Shown one piece after another: positions 1 through 12,261 of a stretch of DNA of 64,000 nucleotides. Under the pieces are notes generated by a model. It saw only the letters and a program-made list of their open reading frames with translations, was not told the DNA's origin and ran no database searches. Made by a program: the position numbers and the translations under genes. Position 1 is the first letter of the stretch. Each line of letters opens with the position of its first letter. Origin of the DNA: Sacculina carcini. Taxonomy: Eukaryota > Arthropoda > Thecostraca > Sacculinidae. Location of the stretch: positions 4,413,249 through 4,477,248 of the forward strand of contig OU696586.1 in the NCBI GenBank assembly GCA_916048095.2, in the 5' to 3' direction.

Positions 1-206
1 CTGCTTTAAACATGTCGTTTACATATAGAAGAAACAACGTTGGCCCCAGAATAGATACTTGTGGTACTCCGTATTTCACTGTTTCTCTTTCGAATATACG
101 TTGTTTAATGAGACTATTTGGGATCTATCGCACAGGTAATCTCTAAATAGTGAAAGTGAAATGCATCTAATGCCGTACATAGTTAATTTATTCAGCAGGA
201 TAGTAT
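1..206 (-). pseudogene. LINE reverse transcriptase fragment (part 1, C-terminal side)
   Basis: Read on the minus strand, this is the part of a non-LTR retrotransposon reverse transcriptase that follows the first catalytic Asp. It runs from TILLNKLTMYGIR through LFRDYLCDRSQIV to the conserved YGVPQVSILGPTLFLLYVND block, with one frameshift near position 100. It continues the fragment at 2887-3370; the two halves were one element before the solo LTR and the hAT inserted. Wording is closest to Jockey/CR1/L2-type RTs; the clade is not settled. Confidence 0.8.
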
Positions 207-1093
207 TGTCGCTGATGGGCATGATGCCGCTAGCGATCAGTCCCAGTGGCTGTGGCAGCAGGTGTGCCGTGAACCAGTGGCGTAGTGTACGAGTGACGGA
301 GGGTGTGAGACCCAGTCACTCACTAACGCCAACTGCAGCGCACTGGAACGACAAGGTGTGCCCTGTCTGTCGACCCGAAATCGACTACCCGACAGCGCGA
401 CGCTCGGTATAAAAACCTTCCGTCTTGCTAAGAGACGTCCGAGCTGTGAGTGCACCGCTAAGTGACACTAGCCAGACTCGACGGTTTAAAGCGAAGGTCT
501 GATGTCTCAGAATCAAATGTGCTCAAGCCCACCTCTATGGGTGTCTGTCTCGGAGGAATAACCGGCTACGGTATTCAGTCCAAGGCAGGCGGCAGAGCAC
601 AATCTATCCTTGGCAAAACGCTGTGAGGGCGATGTGGTCTTTAAAAAGACCGAAATGTATATTGCGTAGGTTAACTCGCTAATTTTACAGGGAGCGGGAG
701 CGGTACCGTGGATACCAGTCAAACCAGAGCCGACGACGTGAAAGAGACCTTTATTGCCGAAAGTGCACGCTTTATATACCGCATGTTGTAACCGTACGGT
801 GTGGTGTTACACGTGACGTCACTGCTACCGTGTGCAACATGATGAATGTGTATGTGTGTGTGTGTGTGTTTGTCTGACGCGCATGCGCGTCTAACATTTT
901 GCGATAAATAAAACAGCAATAACAATCAAAAGCATATACAAACACCGTGCACACATAATTGTTATATAACGGAATTAATACGTAATGACACTCGCGGTAA
1001 TACAGTGACAGTGATATAATTGGCAAATGCAAATACAATAAAACAGTGTACACATTTGACATACATGGAACAGAATTGATGTGTGTGGCTACA
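207..1093. mobile_element. Solo LTR inserted in the LINE
   Basis: The block begins TGTCGC and ends GCTACA, so it has TG...CA ends. The direct repeat GTAT lies at 203-206 and 1094-1097. Removing the block and one GTAT restores the LINE reading LDHT-ILLNKL. A TATA-like TATAAAAA lies near 410 and AATAAA near 907, as expected for LTR promoter and polyadenylation signals on the plus strand. No internal retroelement genes remain. A 4-bp target duplication suits several Ty3/Gypsy lineages. I saw no link to the Gypsy body at 4.8-8.6 kb. Confidence 0.7.
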
Positions 1094-1106
1094 GTATGGT
1101 CTAAAG

Positions 1107-2878
1107 CAGTGGTTCCCAACTGGATTCGGCTCGTGGACCCCTAACGGTCTTCGGGCACTTTCCGTGGACCCCGCTTCAATTTTGTCAAAAACGCGAATTT
1201 CAATTTCAATGCGAGACCTGCTCTTTGCAGTCCGCCACCAGTTTTAATATGTTTGGTTTGGTCTCAGAACATGCGAGTCTCATATCACTACTCATTTCAA
1301 GTCGATTTCTCTTCTTTGGCTTCAGATCGAACATCACTGAAAAATCTGTTTCACACAAGTACGTCGTAGGAAACGGGAGAAACATCTGCGCTGCCTTGTT
1401 GCAAAGACGTGGATAGGTGTCCTGCTGTTGTAACCAAAATTCGCTAAGGCTTAGCTTTCGGAATTCTGCCTTGGCCACTGCTGATTCTCGGAGCATGAGC
1501 AGCTCCTCTGCCTCCTCCATTTCGTCGTCCACGACCGCTCCGAATGGTTCTTTGTACCATGGATAGTAGGCCGGTTCGACGCCGTCGAAGTAAGCCTTGA
1601 ACTCACTCGTGAGCCTTTTGAGATGCGCAGCGATGGACTCCTTCAAATCATCAGGGAGGTCAAGTTGTTTGTCGAGGAGGAAGGCATCAAGCAATGGAAA
1701 GGCAGCGACGTTCCCTCGGTGCAGTCTCCGAATCCAGAGGGCGATTCGAGCCCCCAATCCGGCGAGTTTGTCCTTCACGTCCGATACAGACGCCTCACGG
1801 CCCTGGAGAGTGACATTTACCTCGTTCAAGGTGCCGAAAATGTCTGCCAAGTACGCCAGCTTCGTCAGAAACTCCGGGTTTTGTAGTTTTCGTGGCGATG
1901 ATCTCCTCTGGTTTCCATCTCGCGAAGGAAGATCTCCACTTCCGTGTGCATTTCAAAGACCCTGGCCAGGCACTTTCCCCGCGAGAGCCAGCGAACCTGA
2001 GTGTGGTACAGGAGGCTCGTATGGGTCGAGCCCATTTCCTGTGCCATCATTCCGAAGAGCCGGTGGTTCTTGGCGCGCCCTCGAATGAAGTTGATGGAGC
2101 TGATCACGGAGTCGAGCACAGAGATCAACTCAGGAGGCATCGTCTTCGAAGCGAGAGCGTATCGGTGAAGAGAGCAGTGAGAATTGGAGATGTGAGGCCA
2201 CTTACTCTTCACGAGGGCAATGAAGGACAGTGGAGGACAGTGGAGAGGTTACTGAGAGCGGCAGTGCGAGAGGAAGCCTAGCTGGCTTGGCGGGCTCGCT
2301 TGAAAGTATCCTATCAGAAGCGCTCCCTCGAGAGTGACGTCATTTTTTTCTCTATCTCTCATACTTATTTTGATAAATAAGTCTTATTGGTCTCTTTTCT
2401 GAGAAGGTGAAAAGGCTGTTATTTATTTTAAAAAAGACTCTGAGTTATAAATATATGCAGAACTCTTGTTTTTTTATATTTCATGTTTTGGAAACGGACG
2501 AATGAGAGACGTTCCCGCGAATGACGTCATTGCCTTCCTAGTTGTTTAAAAAAACACGAAGGACACTCTTAATAAGACAATTTTTGCATGTAACAAGGTC
2601 GAAAAGAATTATGCTATGTGATTTTAAAAGATTTTTCTTATAAATCTTGCTCGTAAACTAATTCATTTATGTTCGTTGTTAATAACTCGTTCAAAAAATG
2701 TTTTTAAATAGTCACTCAAGAAAAGTCTTGGTAAGCTATTGAAGAAAACGAAGGCAAGCGAGTTACTAGGTGATACTTGATTATTTTGAAAAAGAAATAG
2801 AGATCATTACACGTGGACCCCCGGCCAGGCCTTCGTGGACCCCCAAGGGGTCCACTGGACCACTGTTGGGAACCACGG
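1107..2878 (-). mobile_element. hAT DNA transposon, internally deleted
   Basis: Terminal inverted repeats are CAGTGGTTCCCAAC at the left and GTTGGGAACCACGG at the right (last bases mutated). An exact 8-bp target duplication, GTCTAAAG, is at 1099-1106 and 2879-2886. This is the hAT signature. The element entered the LINE immediately after its FIDLKKAFDT motif. Inside are a C-terminal transposase remnant (1206-2212, minus) and AT-rich DNA (2290-2820). The N-terminal BED finger and the first catalytic part are missing, so it is non-autonomous. Confidence 0.9.
1206..2212 (-). pseudogene. hAT transposase C-terminal remnant (ZBED/SCAND3-like)
   Basis: Two minus-strand segments, 1865-2212 and 1206-1880, join with a frameshift near 1870-1890. 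The upper one carries CSLHRYALASKTMPPEL and HTSLLYHTQVRWLSRGK. The lower one carries LNEVNVTLQG, HLKRLTSEFKAYF and a C-terminal dimerisation region. This order matches the C-terminal half of hAT transposases related to domesticated ZBED5/SCAND3/GTF2IRD2-type proteins. The N-terminal zinc finger and the upstream catalytic segment are absent. It is a dead copy, not a host gene. Confidence 0.85.
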
Positions 2879-2886
2879 GTCTAAAG

Positions 2887-3370
2887 TATCGAAGGCCTTT
2901 TTAAGGTCGATGAAAACACCAATGGAACACAATTTTCTGTCAACTTGCTTGGAGATCTCCTCGGTCAAGTCTAGAATGCGTGTGACGTATTTTTACCTGG
3001 GCGAAAACCGTATTGATTTTGATCTATAAGATTATATTTATTTATGTACTCATTGATTCTGATGTGAATTAATTTTTCTAATAGTTTGGAGAACTGGGGT
3101 AGCAGTGAAATTGGCCTGTAATTTGCACACACATTTGTATCTCCACTCTTGTACAATGGAATCACCTTGGCAATTTTAATTTGTGATGTAAACTTGCCTG
3201 ATGAGAGTGATAGGTTGAAAATATACTCTAACGGATGAATTATGAATGTACTAGCTAATTTGATCATCTGCATATTGAGACCGAATATATCAAACGAATA
3301 TTTGTTTTATAAATATTTGATTATGCGAGAAATTTCAAAGGCGTTAGTTGGTCGCAGGAAAAAACTTACT
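2887..3370 (-). pseudogene. LINE reverse transcriptase fragment (part 2, N-terminal side)
   Basis: The minus strand carries LEYIFNLSLSSGKF, IAKVIPLYKSGD, NYRPISLLPQFSK, QYGFRPGKNTS and, after one frameshift, GVFIDLKKAFDT. These are the early RT blocks of a non-LTR retrotransposon in correct order. The DNA stops at the hAT insertion and continues in 1-206. No endonuclease or 5' end is visible. Confidence 0.85.
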
Positions 3371-3558
3371 AAAATTCGATGATGTTTTGTTTTTGTGTGA
3401 AGATGATCGCAAGAGGTGAATGTGATTCTTGTGATTCTTGGTGTAACACGTTTGCTTCGTATTGTGGCGCTAGATTTTTTTGTGGTTTGCGAGAATTGTT
3501 GTTTTTTCATCACTGTGAGTGTGACGAATTTGGAGTAGCAGCGTCTGTGGTTAAACGC

Positions 3559-3846
3559 ATGGCGTCATCGTGTGCAATGCAGAGAAAATGGGATGAGCCG
3601 ATAGCCGATGCCTCAGTGCAGAAGTGTTTGCAGGAGTTGTGTGAGCGGGCAGCGACGGCCGACCCGGCTCATGGCCAGTGGCGAATTGTTGGTGAACACG
3701 CCAACGTCTGGGTTGATGCGAGCAGTTTGGCAGTTGGAGCTGGTGTTGAGGTTGAAGGCAAGATGATTGAAGACGCATCGTGGCTTCGTCGTGATGATCA
3801 CCACATGGCCGAGTTGGATGCGGTCGTCAAAGGTCTCAACTTGGTC
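3559..3846 (+). pseudogene. Retrotransposon RNase H domain fragment
   Basis: The plus-strand reading includes WRIVGEHANVWVDASSLAVG, followed by an IEDASWLRRDD stretch and MAELDAVVKGLNL. The Asp of WVDASS and the Glu of MAELDA sit where the first two catalytic acids of retroelement RNase H lie. Wording is like the RNase H of LTR-retrotransposon polyproteins. The frame runs on to a stop near 3897 but loses RNase H similarity after about 3846. No RT is seen beside it, so it is an isolated relic. Confidence 0.55.
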
Positions 3847-3865
3847 TCTCTCAACAACGTCTACA

Positions 3866-3924
3866 CCTACACACATTTAACCTACGTGTGTAGGTAGCTT
3901 CGATTGGTACAGTTACCAATCGAA
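3866..3924. repeat. Two adjacent short hairpins
   Basis: A 9-bp stem (3866-3874 with 3886-3894, loop 11) is followed 4 bases later by an 11-bp stem (3899-3909 with 3914-3924, loop CAGT). Both stems are perfect. They lie just after the RNase H relic. Confidence 0.7.
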
Positions 3925-3974
3925 AAATGGCCTTGAAGCGTTTTTCCTAAATATGCACATGCTCACGCGTAGAA

Positions 3975-4540
3975 AAACAAACCACCGATCAACGATTTTA
4001 TTCGGTTTAATTGCCAAACAAAACTCAGTGAAAATAGTAAGAAATACAGGGCTGACAACATAAGAGATGAAAAGGAGGAAAAACGAAAACAGATTGAGCA
4101 TGCAATGAACACATGTGGAAAAGACGCTCAGAACGAAATCTGTTGAAAGAAAATGTTCGGGGCCTACAATAAGACTACACCACAAACACAGTAATGCAAG
4201 GTTCCTGAAAAGTACCCAAAGACAAATATCACTTAGATAATAACTCTGCGTCTGCAGCGTCTCGAAACAAACCAAACGATTTTATTCGGTTCAATTGCCA
4301 AACAAAACTCGTAAAAACAGTATGAAATACAGGACTGACAACATAAGAGATGAAAAGGAGGAAAAACGAAAACAGATTGAGCATGCAATGAACATGTGGA
4401 GAAAACGCTCAAAACGAAATTCCCAAGAAACTCATGTTTGGGGCCTACAATACGACTACACCACAAACACAGTAATGCAAGGTTCCTCAAAAGTACACAA
4501 AGACAAATATCACTTAGATAATAACTCAACGTCTGCAGCT
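3975..4540. repeat. Tandem duplication, period about 284 bp
   Basis: The stretch 3975-4255 is repeated with minor changes at 4264-4540. For example, ACGATTTTATTCGG starts at 3992 and 4276. Neither copy holds a convincing gene. 4540-4838 holds nothing I recognise apart from the possible start of the Gypsy gag. Confidence 0.8.
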
Positions 4541-4838
4541 ATTTTCCTGAACAGAGACCTTTCAAACAACAAAACAACAATGGAATTGGTCCTTACAACT
4601 TCCACTGCAACCAAAATAAGACACCATAATAAGCACTCAATTAAATAAAGGCCCTGTAGTGTTCTGTATATTCATATCGTTATTGATGTTCCGAGCGTGG
4701 CGCTCATGCGGCAATTTGTTACTGGGCCACGTATTAGGACAAGCCTACTGGTTCAGCTGATCATAGGTGTGTCAACTCTTCTTGGTAAGTATGGGAGTAC
4801 GTTGAATACGTTGGCATTGCGTTGCCGCACTGCGTGAG

Positions 4839-5570
4839 TTGTCCTTGAGGTGCAGGTTTGCGACGCTGCGCGATGAAATGATACGCGACCAGGTCGTCGA
4901 GCATACACGGCACCCGAAGCTACGAGAGCGTTGCTTGCAGGACAGCCAGCTGACGCTCACATCACTGTTAGCGATCGCTGAGTCGTATGAGCTCTCGCAG
5001 CAGCAAGCGGCTGTAATGTCTCCGACCAACCACGCTGTGTACAAAATGAGCCAAAGAGCGCACGGCAAAACCACCGACAACCAAGGTAAGTGCACAAATT
5101 GCACGCACTGTGGCAAAACACACCAGTTTCCGAGACACCAGTTCTGCCCGGCTCGATCTTCAACATGCCACACATGCGGACGCAAGGGTCACTGGGCCAA
5201 CGTGTGCCGAACGGTGCGTAGCAAGAATAAGCCTGCGATTTGCGGCCAGACCACTGCTGTCGCTCAGAACTCGAGCAGTGGTAGCACAGCCAAGGGATTA
5301 ACGGTGTTAAGTTGCGTAGCACCGTCAGCTCATAAAATATCATGTGCTGCGACCATCCAAGTGTCCGAGTCCGGCATGAAGGCGCGAGCCACGCTCCAAG
5401 TAGACACTGGAGCCAGTGTGTCAGTATTAAGTTTGCCACTGGCCAGGCAACATTTCAAGGGGACAACGGTTCGCTCGACATCAACACGTCTGTTCGGTGT
5501 GGGTCATCAGCCGCTGTCCGTCGTTGGTGTTTTACCCACCACTGTGTCAACAACCACACCGCTGACGTAG
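4839..5570 (+). pseudogene. Gypsy gag C-terminus plus protease start
   Basis: 243 codons are open. The early part (LRDEMIRDQVVEH, LTLTSLLAIAESYE) resembles the end of Gypsy capsid. A zinc knuckle region and the protease DTGAS follow. The frame ends at 5570, inside the protease, and protease-like sequence continues in another frame (5490-6010; GLLGLDALTSMGL). This is the first frameshift. Confidence 0.85.
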
Positions 5571-6012
5571 ATTTTTACGTCATCGACACGCAGACATCAG
5601 AAGGTTTGCTGGGCCTAGACGCACTCACTAGCATGGGTCTAACGATTCACCCCAAACAAGGCCTGGTATATTCCGTGTCTTCTGACACCACAGAGGTTTT
5701 CGATCATCAGGAGCCGACACCTCTGCCACCCATCACCGGCTACCAGCACACGATTCGTCTGAAGCCTGGAGCTCAGCCGGTCAGAGCAGCGCTCCGTCGT
5801 CTGCCTCTGGCAGTACGGAAAAATGTGTCGAGCATGCTAAAGAAACTGCAAGAGGAGGACACGATCGAACGATGTGAGTCATCGGAGTGGATAAGTCCTA
5901 TCGTCGTCGTCCGCAAGAAATCGGGCGATTTGCGACTATGTGTTGACCTGCGCAGTCCAAATAAACAGATCGTCAGCGAAGTGCACCCGTTGCCACTGTA
6001 CAGGAACTTCAG

Positions 6013-8598
6013 GTGCAATTGCGCGGGAAATATTTCCCTCGACTCGATTTGCGCTCTGCATATTATCAGATGCTGCTAGATCCATCATCGCGGTCGATAA
6101 CGGCATTTATAACACATGATGGTTTGTTTCGTTTTAAACGTGTGCCTTTTGGTCTTGTTTCAGCTGGCGCTGCCTTTCAGCGATTACTAGATCGACTTCT
6201 TGAAGGAATATCCGGCTGCTGTCATTATATTGATGACATCGCAGTATGTGGAGCTGATCGGCAGGAGCACGACCGCCGTGTGCAGCAGGTACTGCGTCGA
6301 CTGAAGAGTGCGAACATCACTCTGAACCCTGCAAAGTCCGAACGGTGCCAAATGCGCATTAAGTTTTGTGGCTACATGGTGTCTGATTCAGGGATATCGC
6401 TCTGTGACGATCATCTGCGAGCCGTTCGCGATGCGCCCGTCCCAACAGATGGTAAGCAACTGCGCAGTTTTCTTGGCCTATGTGGATGGATGTCGCAGTT
6501 CATCACAGGCTACGCCGAGTTGACCACGCCGCTCTTCGAGCTGTTGCAAAAACACACCACCTTTTCTTGGACACGGCGATACCAGGACGCGTTTGAGCGA
6601 CTGAAGGCCCGGCTGGTGGCGGCTAAACCGCTGCATGTGTTCGACCCAGAAAAACGTACTCTGGTCACTACTGACGCCAGTGAGCGAGGCGCTGGTGCCG
6701 TCTTGTCACAAGTCGACAGATCAGGTAACGAACACGTAATTGCATTCTGGAGCCGGCGCTTTTCGCCAGCAGAGACACAGTACTCTGTTACAGAGCGAGA
6801 GGGGCTTGCTGCCGTTCAGGCAATAGAGAAATGGAAGATCTTTCTTTGGGGCAGACATTTTGTGCTTCGGACGGATCACTCAGCATTACGCACGGTTCTT
6901 TCGGCTAACTATGGAGGCCGTGCTGGTGCTAGGATTGCCCGTTGGCAGTCCAGACTAATTCCATACTCGTATGATATTCAGTATGTGCCAGGTTCACGTC
7001 TGCCGGGAGCAGATGCGTTGTCGAGGCTGCCTGTCGACGAGCGGAACATGACAAGTGCGACGGACGATGAATTCACGGTCGTCGCTACCATCGAAAACGA
7101 CCGGACGTGCGTCACCGAGAAGGATGTGCGCTGCGCCACCAAAGACGATCCTCAACTGCAAGCTGTATTTCGGTGTCTGCAGCGCGGGTTTCCTAATCGT
7201 GGTTCAGAGTGTGATCTGCTCGTCAGACCATTCCATGCTGTTCGACACGAACTGTCCGAGGATAACGGCTTACTGCTTCGTGTGGGATACCAGCTCGTGG
7301 TGCCTGCGTCATTGAGGGACACTTACCTGGAGCACGCTCACTCTTCCCACGAAGGAGTGGTGCGAACAAAGAATTATCTGCGGAGCATCGCATGGTGGCC
7401 TGGTCTAGATAACGACGTGCGCCAGAAGATCGACAAGTGCGACAACTGTCAGTCGAGCGACAAAGTTCTTTGCGGCAAAGCCAGAGTCGCACCGCTGAAG
7501 CCAGTCGCTCACCCGGCCAAGCCGTGGGAGAAGCTGGGGCTCGACATTGTTGGACCCATCAACTTCGCTCCAACCAGCTGTCGTTATGCAGTGACGCTGG
7601 TGGACTACTATTCCAAATGGGTGGAGGTAGGAATGATGAGCACGGTCGACTCGTCAACCATCATCAAGTTTCTGGACACCATATGGAACAGAGAGGGTCT
7701 TCCAGAATCATTGGTGACGGACAATGGGCGTCAGTTTACGAGTGAGGCGTTCGAGAGCTACCTGGAAAAGGGCGGGGTTCATCATGTGAAGTCGTCTGCG
7801 TATTGGCCGCGTGGTAATGCCGCGGTAGAGCGCTTTAACCGTACCTTCAAAGCGTGGCTTCACAATTGGCGGCACGGTGACTTGACGGAGCACATCCAGC
7901 GTTCGCTCGCCAAGTACAGGGCCACACCGCACTGTTCTACGGGAAGCGCACCTTCAATGCTGTTGCACGGCCGACCCATGCGACTTTTGTTGCCTGTTGC
8001 GGGAGCGGCGCCGACGGGGCAAGTGAAAGAACGAGTTGCTCGTCAACAACAGCGGAACAAGCGGAATTACGACGGTCGTCATGGCGTCAGTGAAGCCGCA
8101 TTCTCCCCGGTTGACGTTGTGCGCGTACGACGCCCTGGGCATCTATCGAAGGCGACGAGACGTTTCGGTCGGCCTTTGAAGATCATCGGACGAAGAGGAT
8201 CAGCGTATCAACTGGAAGACGGATCGGTGCGCAACCCCGCACACCTCGCCAAGTGGAAACCGTCGTCCTCGAACGAGGTTCGCGTGTGTCCCACCGCGGA
8301 GCCGGAGTCTCATCAGAGAGAAGTCAAATTGCCGGATGCGAGTAACGTCAACGGCGCCGCACTGTCAACTGGTCAGGACGATAGCGGGCACTACCAGCTT
8401 CCTGCTACACCGGAATCCGCAGAGATCCCCGTTCCAGTACGAGTCAGATCTTCTGGCGACCGGTCGCTGAGCGTCGAGACCGACGATGCGACCCGCGTCG
8501 AGACCGACGATCCGTCTCGCGTCGAAACCGATGACCCGACTTCCGTCGAGGCCGACGCGCGTCGGCGCCGATGTTCCATCACAAGTCGTCAACCTTGA
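6013..8598 (+). pseudogene. Gypsy pol: RT (most), RNase H, integrase
   Basis: This is an 861-codon open frame starting just before the first catalytic Asp of RT. The preceding RT residues (LRLCVDLRSPNKQ) lie in the previous frame, ending near 6010. All catalytic acids named in the element entry are intact. The tail after about 8350 contains imprecise repeats of VETDD and is not a known domain. The long intact frame suggests a recent insertion. Confidence 0.93.
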
Positions 8599-10628
8599 TG
8601 ATCCGTGTCGAGCCATCGAAACTAACGATCTTCAGTGAAGGCATCAAATGCCTTAAACGCGTCACAAATGTCAGGTCGCCATCTGTTCCGTCACACCGGT
8701 ACTAGTGCTTGCACCATTAATTAATACCAATAAACAAACAAACACACAGAATCACAGAAACCACCTCTGTATTGATACCGACAACGATCCAGATAACAAC
8801 GTCATAAATCATCGAGACGGAGACAACGTGGAAACAAACACAGACTCTGCAAACAGCTGCATGACGCAACTGCTAACGCTGAACGGCACTCGGTTTCATA
8901 CTCATCCATGTAGCCACACCCGAACAGGCTCTTAATACTCCAGCAACCTGGTACACACACACATACCCGTCACGTAAATTAAACCGCTGCAAACAATTAC
9001 AAAAAACTGCACATTGTTAAACCACATTATCAGTATCCTTTTGACAGAAGATCACTCACAATCAGCAAAAATGACAGAATCATCACCGAACAATCAAACA
9101 AACAAACACGTGAACTACACGTAACACCAACCTGCTAGAACTGATTCCGTCCACCCTGACGACAAAGATACTGACCACAAAACCTGATGACCTGAAACAC
9201 AAACGACCACCACATGAAAAGGTGAGGCGAGAGACAAACTAGACAAGATTGTGAGTGAATACAACATAATCAGACCTGTATATATCACCACAGTAGCATA
9301 GTGACAAGGAGTCAGTTATCATCACAAACACGCAATGAAAGCAGGTGGAAACTCTCGATCATGTCTTGAGCACTCACATTTCAGCCAGTCCACAGACAGC
9401 AGTAGATACCAGACCGAATTCTGAAACAGAACAGTCACACACACACACGGTGTTAACTATATATGAGTGCAGAAGTCGCCCATCAGCAAAACCACACAAA
9501 TATCAGCGAATGTAGGTAAATGCAAGACTCAGCAGCACAGCCATAAGACGAGTCATTCTCATCACATTATCATACCACACCACCACTACCATTAACACTA
9601 ATTACCACTCACCCGAACATGTGAAGACACCAGATATGACGTTTCAGGGCCGCACCTGCACACACAAAAACACCTGAGTAAGTGGTGCGGTATGACTGGT
9701 GACAGTGAGAGAATGGGTATTAGTCGTGTCAGAATGGGCAGTGTCCCTGGGAAACAGCTGACACATTGAGCCAGCACGTCTCTCATGCACGTGCACCAGG
9801 CCGACCACATGATGTCGGTTCTGGACCCCTGCACCTTCATCACCCAACCATTTGATAAATAACGAGCAACAAATAAACTACCAACAAAACGATTCGAAAA
9901 TTGAACGGAACTAAATGGAACTGATGCTCATTCCATCATTGACACTTAATTGTCATTTTAGGCACCATTCAAATACAGAAGATGACTTACCATGGTAAAA
10001 CGGTCCCTCACACACACAGCTGCCTGATGCCTGGTAACAAACACAGATGAGCATAGTAAACACCCATGTCAATATGCACAATACACGAGACAATTGGCCG
10101 GGTACATCAGACAAAATGAGTCACCAAGGTTTCTGTAAGACAGGGATAACTTGTGTCATCATGTCAGTCAGTGCTGATAGTGTGTATAATGTCGACACTC
10201 ACAGCCAGTACAGTAGACAGTAGAAAGTACAGCACACAAGCGACATCAGGTCATCACGTCACTCAAGCCACACCAAATCATCTGCACACACACACACATG
10301 CAAGACGTGGAGCAATGAGACACGTTGGCGAGACAGCCATTGGGAAGTTACACTGTAAGTCATCAGTAATTCAAGTATTTGCTCAGCGAAATCGCAAGTC
10401 TAACATGTGATACCATCATGTATGTTCATAATAGATTGACACATTACAGACTCCTCATCAAACTCACCGAGTAACCGAGTCATTAGGTGCTGAACTCTCG
10501 TGTCAGAGGTTGTAATAGTGGCTCGGGTTCGTTCATCATCACTGTAGATGGGCGCGCCATAACAATTTAGTACCGCGCAGCTCCTGGAAACACGCGATTG
10601 TTGAGATCACGCGGGAATAACACTGTTG
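8599..10628. other. Stretch without recognised gene
   Basis: This stretch follows the Gypsy pol; no 3' LTR could be defined. AC-rich simple sequence is scattered through it. Minus-strand donor-like GTGAGT words near 9046, 9372, 9606 and 10463 resemble the tiny-exon pattern further right, but I could not join them in frame. A degraded tRNA-like SINE head lies near 10455-10530. Confidence 0.5.
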
Positions 10629-11311
10629 TGACACCGCAATACCTTGCGCCTGAAAAATCACACACAAAAACATGTGAAATGCCGGAACACGATGATAGAA
10701 TGTGTTGTGTGATTAGCGCATAATCAGAAACAGCCTCTTGGTCAAATGCATGAGTCTCACCATAAAAGTGTAAGATACCAGTATCATCATAGCATAGCAA
10801 ACAAAACTGGCAACTGTTTATGATGCGAGTTGCCAAACTCACCTGGCAACACACGGGTATAAATGTAGCCTGCTTTCCATTCCGAGAGAACCTAGAACAT
10901 GGGGTTGCACCATTTCCAAATGAGCAGTCACTTCTCGCACCCACCTCGACTCTTGACAGCTATAAGAAAACATCAAAATACAAACGACTTGATAATACTT
11001 TTTCACTCAATATGCATTATCATAGCTCCTTTAACTTATGAAGACATATGAAGATTTGTCTACGAGAATGCTCGTAAATTCTTCGGCAACCAGACTGTCA
11101 CCCCCGATTAAGGATCTAGAGGAGACAATGTGGCGACAGTACAGGAAGGAAGCGTGGCCAGATACAATGACACGCTCCCGCTGGCTGTCGGCCGTTTGTG
11201 ATATAGTGTGGCACTAGTGCAAGAGCCGACTCTGCAACTGTACTGAACACAGAGCCCACTGATCGCCAGTGCTGAGACAATGACACGAGATCACTGATAA
11301 ACTCACCGTGT
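10629..11311. repeat. Segmental duplication, copy 1
   Basis: The block is almost identical to 12862-13552 apart from small indels. It contains an unchanged copy (10843-10869) of the 27-nt exon found at 13086-13112, and a copy of the next exon's splice acceptor. The sequence beyond that acceptor has diverged. Confidence 0.85.
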
Positions 11312-11317
11312 GCTGTA

Positions 11318-11440
11318 GATTCTGTCACTAGCCGAGTGGTTTAGGTGCTGAACTCTCGTGTCAGAAGTTCGCGGTTCTATTCCTAGCCCGGGTTCCGCCC
11401 GGTGAACACCGCTTGAGTCTATCGGGAGCCACCACTGTGG
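11318..11440 (+). repeat. tRNA-derived SINE fragment (Leu/Ser-like head)
   Basis: TAGCCGAGTGGTT fits the pol III A box and GGTTCTATTCC fits a slightly mutated B box, spaced as in a tRNA with a variable arm. There is no complete acceptor stem, so it is not a working tRNA gene. A second, more decayed head is near 10455-10530. Confidence 0.6.
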
Positions 11441-12261
11441 GACGCAGCAACAGATCAACAAGTAAACTGGCCATTACAATGGAGTACCGCGCAGCTCCTG
11501 GAAACACAAACATGCGATTGTTGAGAACACGCGGGAATAACATTGTCATTGTGAATGATAAATGTACGATACAAGTCAGTTGGTAGTGCATGTAACACAA
11601 ACATCACCAGTAGTCAGTGATAACGTGATTATCTCATCATACACAGTATCTTAACTCTTGCAGACGTGCAAACAAGTGCAACAGAAAAAAACATGGAAAA
11701 AACTAGTAAAGCCATATGAAATGACCTATTAAAAACGACTTAACTCACCAATCAGCCGTGACATGACATGCATAGATCAAGTTGCATGTTATCGCAGTTA
11801 TGCAACAACCTCGCCATTCCCATTCCACCTTGTTCATAGTTGATCTGAAAAGACACAATGCGAGAGTGTTTGGTGAGTACACGCTGAAAAACCGCACTGT
11901 CGAACAGACAAACGAACTGTGTGGCAATTCAGATGGTAGTGCATGTTATGATAACTGGCATCAGAACAATCAGATACAGTGTGATCAACTCATCAAATAT
12001 CATCTTGATATTGAACCAGCACTCACCGAATTACCGCCGCATCAGCAAGCCAACAAACACGGCTCTGAAAACACAGCGAAAATGTAATATAAGAACATAA
12101 GTGGCAGATTTGATAATTACACACATATACACACACACGCACGTGTATTAATTCAGAAACGAGGAATTGCGAGTCATCAAGCTGACAGTGTATTGCAGAA
12201 CTCATCATAACACAACAGCTATAGTGAGGTCAGTGAAACAGCAGCACGAACTCACCATATA

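Larger units (their letters stand above)
4839..8598 (+). mobile_element. Ty3/Gypsy LTR retrotransposon, gag-pol, truncated and frame-broken
   Basis: A Gypsy element in correct order. First comes the end of gag with a CCHC knuckle (CHTCGRKGHWANVC, about 5166). Next is an aspartic protease with the DTGAS motif (about 5405), then RT with RLDLRSAYYQ (6040), VPFGLVSAGAAFQ and YIDD (6230). RNase H follows with TTDASERGAG, TEREGLAAV and RTDHSALRTV. The integrase has an HHCC finger (about 7335-7450), DDE residues in GLDIVGP, VTDNGRQF and NAAVERFNR, and a C-terminal domain ending NPAHLAKWKP. Integrase precedes no RT, so this is Gypsy, not Copia. Gag is cut at the 5' side, LTRs were not found, and the pol reading needs two frame changes. 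The copy is dead as read. Confidence 0.93.
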
